From the NCBI GenBank assembly GCA_019314005.1, contig JAFDAE010000073.1, forward strand, positions 1 to 9,001: DNA of 9,001 nucleotides, read 5' to 3'. The notes beneath the pieces are model-generated. The model was not told where the DNA came from. It made no database searches and worked only from the letters and a program-made list of their open reading frames with translations. The DNA comes from Deltaproteobacteria bacterium (GTDB lineage Bacteria; Desulfobacterota; Desulfobacteria; C00003060; C00003106). Both the position numbers and the translations under genes were made by a program. The stretch's first letter is position 1. Every line of letters starts with the position of its first letter. Shown piece by piece: positions 1 to 6,600 of this stretch.

Positions 1-479
1 AGACGACTGCCGTCCGGCGACCATGCGGGCCACATCTGTATTGCAGGCTGATCAAGAACCCTTTTTGAGGTTTTTGTTTCAAGGTCATGAATCATCAAGT
101 CTGTATCGTCGCCCTCTTCAGGCGGCCTGAACTGTGCAAAAGCGATTTCTTTTCCATCCGGCGAAAAGCAAGGATTGATCTTGGGCGTTTTTGCCTTGCC
201 CACAGCAATCTGAAAAGTTTCCCTGCTGCCAATGTCCACGCTATTCAAATGGCCGTCGCTGGTTGCATAAACGATCTTTTTTTTGCCCGAGGACCAACAA
301 GGATCTTTTTCATCAAACAATGTATTTGTAAGCCGAACCGGATTTTTACCGTTATCATCTGCTAAAAACAGATCCCAGTTGCCGTCCACATTGGCCACAA
401 ATGCCATATCCGAATAGGCGTTCCCATAACATAACAGAAGAAGTAATATTGTTATTAGTGTAAACCGATTCTTTATCAT
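1..479 (-). CDS. Exported TolB-like beta-propeller protein, N-terminal part (runs off left edge)
   Basis: An open frame of 159 codons starts with ATG at 479-477 and continues past base 1, so the C-terminus is missing. Residues 1-23 form a signal peptide: MIKNR, a run of I/L residues, and a likely signal peptidase I site AYS^D. A cysteine at position 17 follows leucines and does not make a good lipobox. The mature part shows PD40/WD40-like propeller blades. One is near residues 33-80 (NVDGNWDLFLADDNG, then DPCWSSGKKKIVYATSDG). The next is near residues 95-130 (PCFSPDGKEIAFAQF), and a third begins with PAWSPDGSRL at the window edge. The SPDGxxIAF signature is typical of TolB C-terminal-type propellers, which act in the periplasm. 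There is no TolB N-terminal domain, so this is a free-standing propeller rather than true TolB of the Tol-Pal system. The ribosome binding site is weak (AAGAAG about 12 bases upstream). Its partner or ligand cannot be told from sequence. Confidence 0.85.
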   Translation of the reverse strand, partial: MIKNRFTLITILLLLLCYGNAYSDMAFVANVDGNWDLFLADDNGKNPVRLTNTLFDEKDPCWSSGKKKIVYATSDGHLNSVDIGSRETFQIAVGKAKTPKINPCFSPDGKEIAFAQFRPPEEGDDTDLMIHDLETKTSKRVLDQPAIQMWPAWSPDGSR

Positions 480-502
480 CTATCTGTTCTTCTTATCTGT
501 GT

Positions 503-583
503 GCATTTGCGTTTATCTGCGGTTCCATAAAAAAATCCACAAAGTTCACGAATGCGTACAAATACTTAGTGTCCTTCGTGGAT
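503..583. repeat. Degenerate intergenic repeat, copy 1, with imperfect hairpin
   Basis: The 153-base gap between the propeller gene and vapC holds no gene. Bases 503-526 match bases 1347-1370 at 20 of 24 positions, sharing an uninterrupted 12-base core GCGTTTATCTGC. Bases 535-552, read on the minus strand, match bases 1317-1334 at 16 of 18 positions (TTCGTGnnCTTTGTGGAT). Bases 535-552 and 566-583 are also imperfect inverted repeats of each other (14 of 18), giving a potential hairpin with a 13-base loop just past the vapC end. From memory, CTTCGTG/CTTTGTGG patches recur in many environmental bacterial genomes; their function is unknown to me. The hairpin lacks a clear T-run, so I do not call it a terminator. 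Confidence 0.6.
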
Positions 584-632
584 CGGAGATAGTTTTACGA
601 CAACGATGGACTCTTAGCCCTCTCCTCTCCTT

Positions 633-1031
633 TCATAGTAAATTCTTTTGAAAAGGATTATGAATAAGCAATCCTTCCACATCTTTGAAATCGTCAACAT
701 TCCTTGTGGCGAGAGTGAGATTGTTTAGTAATGCTGTGGCTGCGATAACAGCATCAGGCAACTTTATCTTTTTCCCTTGCCGAATCTCAATTGCCCTGTC
801 GGCCACATCCTCATTAACAGGAAAAATCCTTGTATTTCTAATCAGACACTTGCATTTTTCCAGACCGTCGGGAGTATGCTTATTCCAGCCAAGGAATTCA
901 ATCTTGGTGATTATCGAAATATTCATTTCACCATTAAAACTCAGTAGTTCCAAAAAACTGAGTATTTCCGGTTCACCTTTAGTATGGTAGATGAAAATAT
1001 TGGTATCCAGCAGATAATGCACATTATTCAT
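633..1031 (-). CDS. vapC: VapC-type PIN-domain ribonuclease toxin
   Basis: This 132-residue protein has the full layout of a PIN-domain toxin. LLDTNIFIYH puts the first acidic residue at D9, KIEFLG gives E45, KLPDAVIAATAL gives D93, and the TRNVDDF motif at 109-115 supplies the last metal-site region (N111/D113/D114). In the family these acidic residues bind Mg2+/Mn2+ for endoribonuclease cleavage, usually of tRNA or rRNA, in the cytoplasm. The length is typical of VapC/FitB proteins and no key residue is missing. The ATG at 1031-1029 lies inside the last codons of the upstream antitoxin gene (8-base overlap ATGAATAA), so translation is probably coupled. I see no good independent ribosome binding site. 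The RNA target cannot be predicted. Confidence 0.93.
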   Translation of the reverse strand: MNNVHYLLDTNIFIYHTKGEPEILSFLELLSFNGEMNISIITKIEFLGWNKHTPDGLEKCKCLIRNTRIFPVNEDVADRAIEIRQGKKIKLPDAVIAATALLNNLTLATRNVDDFKDVEGLLIHNPFQKNLL

Positions 1032-1251
1032 GCCGGCACCATTCTTCTCTTAATTGGCCGGACTCTTTTTCAGCGTCGATTTCAGGATATATGCCGGAAG
1101 TTTCTTTGATGAGGCTACTCAAGTCAGTTCTGGAAAAATCTATGTCATCGTCATAGATCAGGTGTACTTTGATTTTCCGAGACGGAAGCTTTTTGTTTAC
1201 CTTGATTAGCCTGCCATCTTCTATGATTGCTTCAGCGATTTGGTGTCCCAT
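1024..1251 (-). CDS. Probable VapB-type antitoxin (DUF104/AF2212-like)
   Basis: A 75-residue protein, directly upstream of and overlapping the PIN toxin, is the expected antitoxin. Its N-terminus has the pattern EAIIEDGRLIKVNKKLP followed by KIKVHLIYDDD. This resembles the short beta-rich antitoxins of the AF2212/DUF104 type found next to VapC, which form strands and then a charged tail. The acidic, flexible C-terminal half (about 36-75) is what would wrap the toxin active site. I chose ATG at 1251 because AGGAG lies 8 bases upstream. An in-frame GTG at 1254 directly before it is possible and would add one residue. By family analogy the pair would neutralise VapC and may autoregulate the operon. 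The family assignment is from pattern memory only, while the antitoxin role is strongly supported by context. Confidence 0.75.
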   Translation of the reverse strand: MGHQIAEAIIEDGRLIKVNKKLPSRKIKVHLIYDDDIDFSRTDLSSLIKETSGIYPEIDAEKESGQLREEWCRHE

Positions 1252-1302
1252 CACGTTTTCTCCTATAATCGGGCAATTAGGCGCAACCCCCTCACGTTAC
1301 CA

Positions 1303-1370
1303 CTTCTTCGTGTTTCTTCGTGCCCTTTGTGGATAAATATTTGCATGCATCAGCGTTTATCTGCAATTCC
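1303..1370. repeat. Degenerate intergenic repeat, copy 2
   Basis: The gap between the small exported protein gene and the antitoxin contains near-tandem 7-mers CTTCGTG (1306-1312), CTTCGTG (1316-1322) and CTTTGTG (1325-1331), with a period of 9-10 bases. Bases 1347-1370 follow and match 503-526 at 20 of 24 positions. An 8-base palindrome TGCATGCA lies at 1342-1349. This is the second copy of the repeat family seen on the other side of vapBC, with its modules in a different order. It holds no gene. Confidence 0.6.
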
Positions 1371-1378
1371 GTCACAAA

Positions 1379-1843
1379 TCACGGCAAAGGCGGCGGAACA
1401 GGCTCCCCACTCCCCTTCAATGATTCATACTCCTCTAAGAATGAGCCTACCTCAGCCGACAGGTCATCTATCTGCTGCTTCATATCCGGATTTGCATCCA
1501 AATACGCATCCACTGCTCGCCCATTTGTGCCCATATACATTGCATATTCAGTATCAGTTATCCCAAATGACGAGAAAAGAGCTTCCTTTGCCGCGTCAAA
1601 TTCCGCTTTTTTGATTTCTTCTTGCTGGTTCAAGGTCTCACGATCATCCTTGTACTGATTTACAAGTGCAATCAGCTCCTGGAAATTTGAGACATCCTGT
1701 TGCAAGCTCTGGACTGCGAGTTGGCAATATGAGTCTGCGGGAATTTCTGCTGACGATATTCGGGGATTGACAGTCAATGCCAAGACACCCGCTAAAACCA
1801 GGACGATCATTAAACTACCACTGAGTTTGGATATGATTTGCAT
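1379..1843 (-). CDS. Small exported helical/coiled-coil protein, unknown function
   Basis: I do not recognise this 154-residue protein. It begins with a Sec signal peptide (MQIISK, then a hydrophobic stretch of I/V/L/A, then a plausible cleavage after ISSA). The mature part is rich in E, Q, K, D and L and looks mostly helical, with a likely coiled coil around YKDDRETLNQQEEIKKAEFD and another near the end (QQIDDLSAEVGSFLEEYES). The middle segment FGITDTEYAMYMG is more compact. The C-terminus is a short proline tail (PVPPPLP). Only one cysteine is in the mature part (YCQL). I chose ATG at 1843 because AAAGGA lies about 9 bases upstream. An in-frame ATG at 1861 would add MKGCWT but has no ribosome binding site. 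It is probably periplasmic or outer-membrane associated. It lies between a propeller gene and vapBC, with gaps over 100 bases on each side, so operon membership is uncertain. Confidence 0.75.
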   Translation of the reverse strand: MQIISKLSGSLMIVLVLAGVLALTVNPRISSAEIPADSYCQLAVQSLQQDVSNFQELIALVNQYKDDRETLNQQEEIKKAEFDAAKEALFSSFGITDTEYAMYMGTNGRAVDAYLDANPDMKQQIDDLSAEVGSFLEEYESLKGSGEPVPPPLP

Positions 1844-1911
1844 AGTCCAACATCCTTTCATGACTTATGATTCGTTTATCTAAAAGTTATTTATGAATTT
1901 ATGGATGTCAC

Positions 1912-1973
1912 CGTTGCCTCTACGTCTCGTTGCCTCCTCCCCCAACCTACCTGGCTCAACCTAACCTAACCTA
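1912..1973. repeat. Short direct repeats in intergenic spacer
   Basis: The spacer upstream of the small exported protein is built of short direct repeats. CGTTGCCTC occurs at 1912-1920 and 1928-1936 (period 16). ACCTA occurs three times in tandem at 1959-1973, preceded by another AACCTAC at 1944-1950. The last unit overlaps the TAG stop of the upstream propeller gene. This is low-complexity sequence, with no gene or clear regulatory site. Confidence 0.5.
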
Positions 1974-2960
1974 CGTGGCTGGCTGAGAGGCATCAAGTTT
2001 AATACATATAATTTGCCCTGGTAACATATCTGCCAATATACCGAGTTTCAATTCATCGACGCCAAGTACTTCTTTTGCGTAAAGTACAGCATTGTTTTTA
2101 TGCTTTAATCCTTCATAGAACCTATAAAAAAAAATATAATTGCCATCTGGAGCCCAAAGTACAGGATCAGTAAAATCACCTTCAAATTTCCAAAAACTAG
2201 ATTTTCCATTAACAAGAATCTGTTTATCTTTCGATTGGTTTATAAAACTAATAAAATATTTATAACCCTCAACAAAGAACTCTATAACATCATCTTCTTT
2301 ACGAATGCCAGCTTGTCCTTCTCTGTATGCAATTCGATTTCCATCAGGAGACCAAGACGGAGCGTCTCCACGAACAAACTTCCTTATAGAATTCCCATTG
2401 TAATCCGCAATTACAACATATCCTTCTGCTGTACCTAAAGTAAATGCTCTATCATCCGGAGCCCAAGATACTGGGTAAGCCGCGTGAGAAAAAACGCAAT
2501 CTTCACACACGAGGGCTATATCCCTTGTAGAAACATCTAACAAGTATAAGTTGTTAGTATAGCTGACTGATGTAGTTCCATCATAAAATGCTATCTTGCT
2601 CCCGTCATGGGAGTAAGAAACACTCGTTTTACCAAAAACAGATGTTATCAGAATCATCTCTGACATATTCTCTTTCCAAATAAAAATACCATATTCTCCT
2701 TTCCCGTATTTTTCACAACATAAAGCAAATTCTTTTTTGGCTGAAGAGTAACTAATTGAATGAACATAATATCCAAGCTTCTTAGTTGATAATAAAGTTT
2801 TGAATTTCCCATCCAGACGGAACTCAACGATTTTCCATCCAGTAGTAAAAACTATTGCCAAATTTTCTTTAGCTAAAGCAGGTTTATTAGACCCTTCACA
2901 ATAGTTACAGAGACTAAAAAATATGAACATTGAAATTCCGGTTGAAAAAATTTTTTGCAC
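1971..2960 (-). CDS. Exported TolB/PD40-like beta-propeller protein, AT-rich
   Basis: This 329-residue protein starts with a signal peptide (MQKIFSTGISMFIFFSLCNYC, plausible cleavage after ALA at 30). Cysteines 18 and 21 do not fit a lipobox. At least four PD40-type blade motifs are visible: SYSHDGSKIAF at 115-125, SWAPDDRAFTL at 165-175, SWSPDGNRIAY at 202-212 and LWAPDGNYIFF at 269-279. Earlier and later strands could complete a six- or seven-bladed propeller. Such domains bind proteins or ligands in the periplasm, and no catalytic motif is seen. The start is GTG at 2960 with AGAGAGG 6-7 bases upstream. Four sampled 60-base lines average about 31% G+C by hand count, against roughly 45-50% in sampled lines of the neighbouring RHS and PKD genes, which suggests separate acquisition. 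The gene lies 36 bases from an inverted-repeat element and is the first gene after the RHS protein. Partner or immunity roles are possible but unproven. Confidence 0.85.
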   Translation of the reverse strand: MQKIFSTGISMFIFFSLCNYCEGSNKPALAKENLAIVFTTGWKIVEFRLDGKFKTLLSTKKLGYYVHSISYSSAKKEFALCCEKYGKGEYGIFIWKENMSEMILITSVFGKTSVSYSHDGSKIAFYDGTTSVSYTNNLYLLDVSTRDIALVCEDCVFSHAAYPVSWAPDDRAFTLGTAEGYVVIADYNGNSIRKFVRGDAPSWSPDGNRIAYREGQAGIRKEDDVIEFFVEGYKYFISFINQSKDKQILVNGKSSFWKFEGDFTDPVLWAPDGNYIFFYRFYEGLKHKNNAVLYAKEVLGVDELKLGILADMLPGQIICIKLDASQPAT

Positions 2961-2996
2961 AAAACACCTCTCTGTACTTTTGACTTATTATTAACA

Positions 2997-3206
2997 GGAG
3001 GCATTTGCGCTGTCTCTAACCTATATATTTAAGGTATGTTTTGAGTTGTTCAAAAAAATACTTTACCCAAACTTTAGGGCTGATTTGTCAAGTCACGAGC
3101 TAATCCTTAACTATATATAGCATGGACAAACAATAGACGTGCTACATGTTGAATCCACAGTACCACGAAACACTATTTTCAAAACCGACACAGCGCAAAT
3201 GCCTCC
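2997..3206. mobile_element. Candidate MITE or IS remnant with 20-bp terminal inverted repeats
   Basis: Bases 2997-3016 (GGAGGCATTTGCGCTGTCTC) and the reverse complement of bases 3187-3206 are identical at 19 of 20 positions, bounding a 210-base segment with no coding potential beyond about 27 codons. The arms are too far apart for a simple transcription terminator. An inner inverted pair (3021-3034 and 3105-3120, CTATATAT followed by TTAAGG with a 2-base difference) adds palindromic content, including the perfect palindrome CTATATATAG at 3111-3120. I could not find a convincing target-site duplication in the flanks (left ends TATTAACA, right begins AATAGTCA). I do not recognise the terminal repeat as belonging to a named IS family. 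The segment fills most of the gap between the RHS gene and the AT-rich propeller gene. Confidence 0.55.
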
Positions 3207-3214
3207 AATAGTCA

Positions 3215-3237
3215 GTTTGATATCTCCTCCATGGGAA
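3215..3237 (-). promoter_or_regulatory. Orphan Shine-Dalgarno-like site after RHS stop
   Basis: Reading the minus strand, the RHS stop TAA is followed by TTCCCATGGAGGAGATATC. GGAGGAGATAT is a strong ribosome binding sequence, at normal operonic spacing for a following gene. No open frame of useful length begins at the right distance. The ATG just before it closes after seven codons. The inverted-repeat element begins 31 bases past the RHS stop. This could be a remnant of a lost downstream gene, or chance. Confidence 0.35.
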
Positions 3238-3606
3238 TTATGGTATATAGGGTGGTGGAACATATTGTGGAATCCATGGATTCTTAAGTTTTAATTTTTC
3301 CAATTGCTTGTTAACATAGTGACAACAATTATGAAAAAAGAAATTATACTTGCTCCCTTGCCATGTTGGATCGGATTTAGATGCTTCGAAGGAGTTTTTG
3401 GCTAAACGATCAATACAATTGTTCACGTTCTCTCGCCCCTTTGCAGGTTTGCACTTGCCTGTATCCTTGCCTTCATCATGAACCCCTTGATTGTCATAAG
3501 ACCAGCTTCCCTTATCTGTACCATCAATTTTGATATAGCAATGAACTATTGCCCACGTCCAGGGCATAGCTTGGAGAGGCCTGATGCAGACTAAGACGGT
3601 TTCACC
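3238..3606 (-). other. RHS C-terminal tip: putative permuted NlpC/P60-LRAT-like catalytic domain
   Basis: This is a domain inside the RHS coding region, residues 1111-1232, after the core motif DPTG. H1132 sits in a predicted strand (WAIVHCYIKIDG), and C1204 sits at the start of a predicted helix (HNCCHYVNKQLEKL). The family pattern is a His in the first strand followed by NCxHFV/Y near the C-terminus. The middle holds a variable insert with C1161 and C1174. The proline-rich end (NPWIPQYVPPPYIP) could be a flexible tail. By hand count the segment is about 41% G+C, slightly below the YD-repeat region, as is common for exchangeable tips. The fold assignment is from motif recognition only. Confidence 0.5.
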
Positions 3607-6600
3607 AGTCGGATCTATAAAATTTATGGGATTATTTTTAGCATAAACAAACAAGTTAATCCCCCCACTAAATCCAATCGGATCCTCCCTAAAATATCTC
3701 CCAATTCCCGCATCATAGTACCTGTGGAAATTATAATACAACCCCGTCTCTCCATCCCAATACTGCCCTGGGAACCTGAAATTATTCGTAACATCACTTA
3801 CACTAACAATAACCTCACCAAAGGCCGTATAATTCCCAGCCCATTTTTTATTTCCACTCTCATCTATCACCTTCTGCGGCGTATCCAGATGATCCTTGAC
3901 AAAGAAATAAACCTGTCCGCCTTCAACAAGCATGGACGGGTTCATGTCTCTGGTACCTGTAAAGTAATTCCTGATCAGATTGCCGGTGTCATCATATTCG
4001 GTAAGAAGGGTGTTGCCGTCATATAGATAGGTTGTCACAACTCCATTAACGTCTTTTTCTACTCTTCTTCCCAAAACGTCATACTTGTAGGTAACCACGC
4101 CACCACCAAGCAGATCCACCCTTATCAACCGGTTCTCAAAATTGTAGTGATAAATAGTAGTGCCACTGGCATCTGTTTTGGAAATCGTATTACCGTTAGC
4201 ATCGTAACTAAAAGTCACTCCGTCATAGGTTTGAAGCTCATTGCGGTTATTGTATGTCCAGTCATTAAAATCTGCGGAATTCAGGCGATTGCCGACTGGG
4301 TCATAGGTGTACTGCTCATCTGCCATTACCGGATGATCTGCGGCCGTGAGCTGATATGTCTTGTTGTACGTATAGGAAGTTGCTCCTGTTTCGGTGGTCT
4401 TCTGAACAATGTTGCTCATATTATCCAATACATTGTTCTGGGTATAAATAGGTGTCCCGTCACTCTTCTTATAACTGATATCCACAAGGCGTCCGGCATT
4501 GTCAAAGGCTATGGTTGCATAGACCCCGCCTAAGTAATCCTGCCTTGTAACCCTGCCAAGGGCGTTATAGGTATAACTAATTCCCTTGCCGTTTGAAAGC
4601 TGGACGCTCGTCATAAAGTTGGCGTTATTGTAAGCATACTGGATGACTTCTCCTTCGGGTGTGGTCATTGATATACGGTTTCCTGATGTGTCATAGCCAT
4701 AGGAAATCGTCTTTCCATTCTGTGTGGCAGTAAGTATATGTCCCGCGGAATCATAGGCATATGCGATGATGCTGTCAGGACTTGCGCCTGTAAGCACCCT
4801 TCCTCCAAGGTCATAGGTAAAGTCGGCGTTTCTGGCATCCGGGTACTGTTTCTGTGCCAGGCGGTTAAGCCGGTCATAATTATAATTAATGGTGTTACCG
4901 TTGGGGTCTGTCTGGCCGACCTTGCGGCCTATTGCATCATAATTATAAGTATGGCTCATTCCGTCAGGATAGGTCTTTGCCACCATACGGTTTAGGACAT
5001 CGTAATTAAAGTTGGTAGTCTGTCCATTTGCATCTGTCAACGAGACCATATTCTCTGCGGGGTCATAGGCAAAGGTTGTAGTGTGCCCTTCTGCATCGGT
5101 CATGCTGATCCGTCGTCCAATGACATCATAACTATAACTACTGGTATTTCCATTGGCGTCCGTGACCGTAATCAGATTGTCATTGTGATCATAAGCATAA
5201 GTCTGACTATGGCCAAGAGGGTCGGTAGTCTTGGTCAAACGGTTATAGGCGTCATATTCCTGGGTTATCTTCTCTCCATTGGGCAACTGGATTGCAACCA
5301 TGTTGCCTGCTGCATCATAGGTGTAACTTGTAACATGTCCCATGGAATCGGTAACCGAGGCCAACCGATCCAAAAGATCATAGGAATAGGTAGTTGTATT
5401 ACCATTAGCATCCGTCTCCGTAAGTCTATTACCCCTGCTGTCATAGCTATAGGTGCTGACATTACCTAAGGAATCGGTCACCTTGATTAGGTTACCATTT
5501 GCATCATATTCATAAGTACTGGTATTACCAAGAGGGTCTGTGACGCTGGTTTGATTACCCTGGCTATCATAAGTATAAGAACTTCTATTCTCGAGAGGCC
5601 CCTCCAAATCTCTGATTGTCGCGGTTAGGTTACCATTCCCATCGCATTCATACTTTGTAACTATTCCCAAGGGATTTGTCTCTGTCGCTAAGAGATCGGT
5701 CCCTGCGATATAAGTGTAGGTCCAGGTATTCCCCAACGGATCCGTCTTACTGGCAATATTGCCATCACCATCATAAGTATACGTCGTCCGATTGCCATTC
5801 GCATCTTCTTCCCACTCAACACTGGTAGAGGTAACCTTGTTAGGCTGTTGTTTTGTCTCATTTCCAAGCGGATCTATAACCCTTTCAATGATCCCCACAT
5901 CATTAAAATAGTACGTCCACTTATTACCTTGAGAATCTGTCTTTTCTGTCCTCCCGTCAAAATAGGCAATCGTATACGTTTCCCCTTTTTCAACAAACGT
6001 AGAAACCCTGGGAGGCTGATTGTTATCGTATGTGGCGGATTCTACAATATTTCCTTTCGCGTCAATAATTTGGGTAAGCAAGTTATTGCTGTTGTATACA
6101 TATTGCGTTGCATTACCCATAGGATCAGTGACTGACGTCAAGTTCCCGTTTTCATCATAGGCATAGCTAATTGTTCGGCCAAGATTATCCGACACGCTTG
6201 CAATTTTCCCATTTGGCCCAAGCTGAAAGTCCACGTAGTTCTCTGACGCATTTGTGATCCTGCTCAAACACCCAACAGAGTTATACGAAAAGACCAGTTC
6301 ATTTTGGTTCCGGTCAACAATCTTTGCTATCTTTCCATCTTCCCCCAGTTCATACCAAGTGCCATTTCGGTTCAAAATGGTATATGTATTGTCAGGATTT
6401 TTGATCAGGTCATAGGTTGCACCATATTCTGTTAAACGCTCCAGTGTCCCATCAGGATTTTCCTTGTAGAAATTCTTCTCTCCTGTTTCCAACTGAACAC
6501 CGATGACTTTTTCTCCAACTTTATTTCTGGTAATAATTAATCGTTTGCCAAAATTAAAGATCCACCCGTGCCCCAGCAGACTGGTCGCCCATTCCTGACT

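Noticed and set aside
87..365. Plus-strand open frame of 92 codons
   Set aside because: It is antisense to the left-edge propeller gene, which shows clear SPDG blade motifs in the other strand.
1240..1658. Two overlapping plus-strand open frames across the small exported protein gene
   Set aside because: They overlap the repeat region and antisense of a gene with a clear signal peptide, with no ribosome binding site or domain.
3100..3206. Short minus-strand frame (about 27 codons, GTG start after the right-hand GGAGG) inside the inverted-repeat element
   Set aside because: It is too short and featureless. Its apparent ribosome site is part of the terminal repeat itself.
2997..3206. The 20-bp inverted repeats as a transcription terminator stem
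   Set aside because: The arms are 170 bases apart and no T-run follows, so a simple hairpin terminator is unlikely.
4783..5538. Regular 63-bp periodicity resembling a direct-repeat array such as CRISPR
   Set aside because: The periodicity is in-frame protein repeat (YD motifs) inside one long open frame. The units diverge in DNA and there are no conserved repeats with unique spacers.
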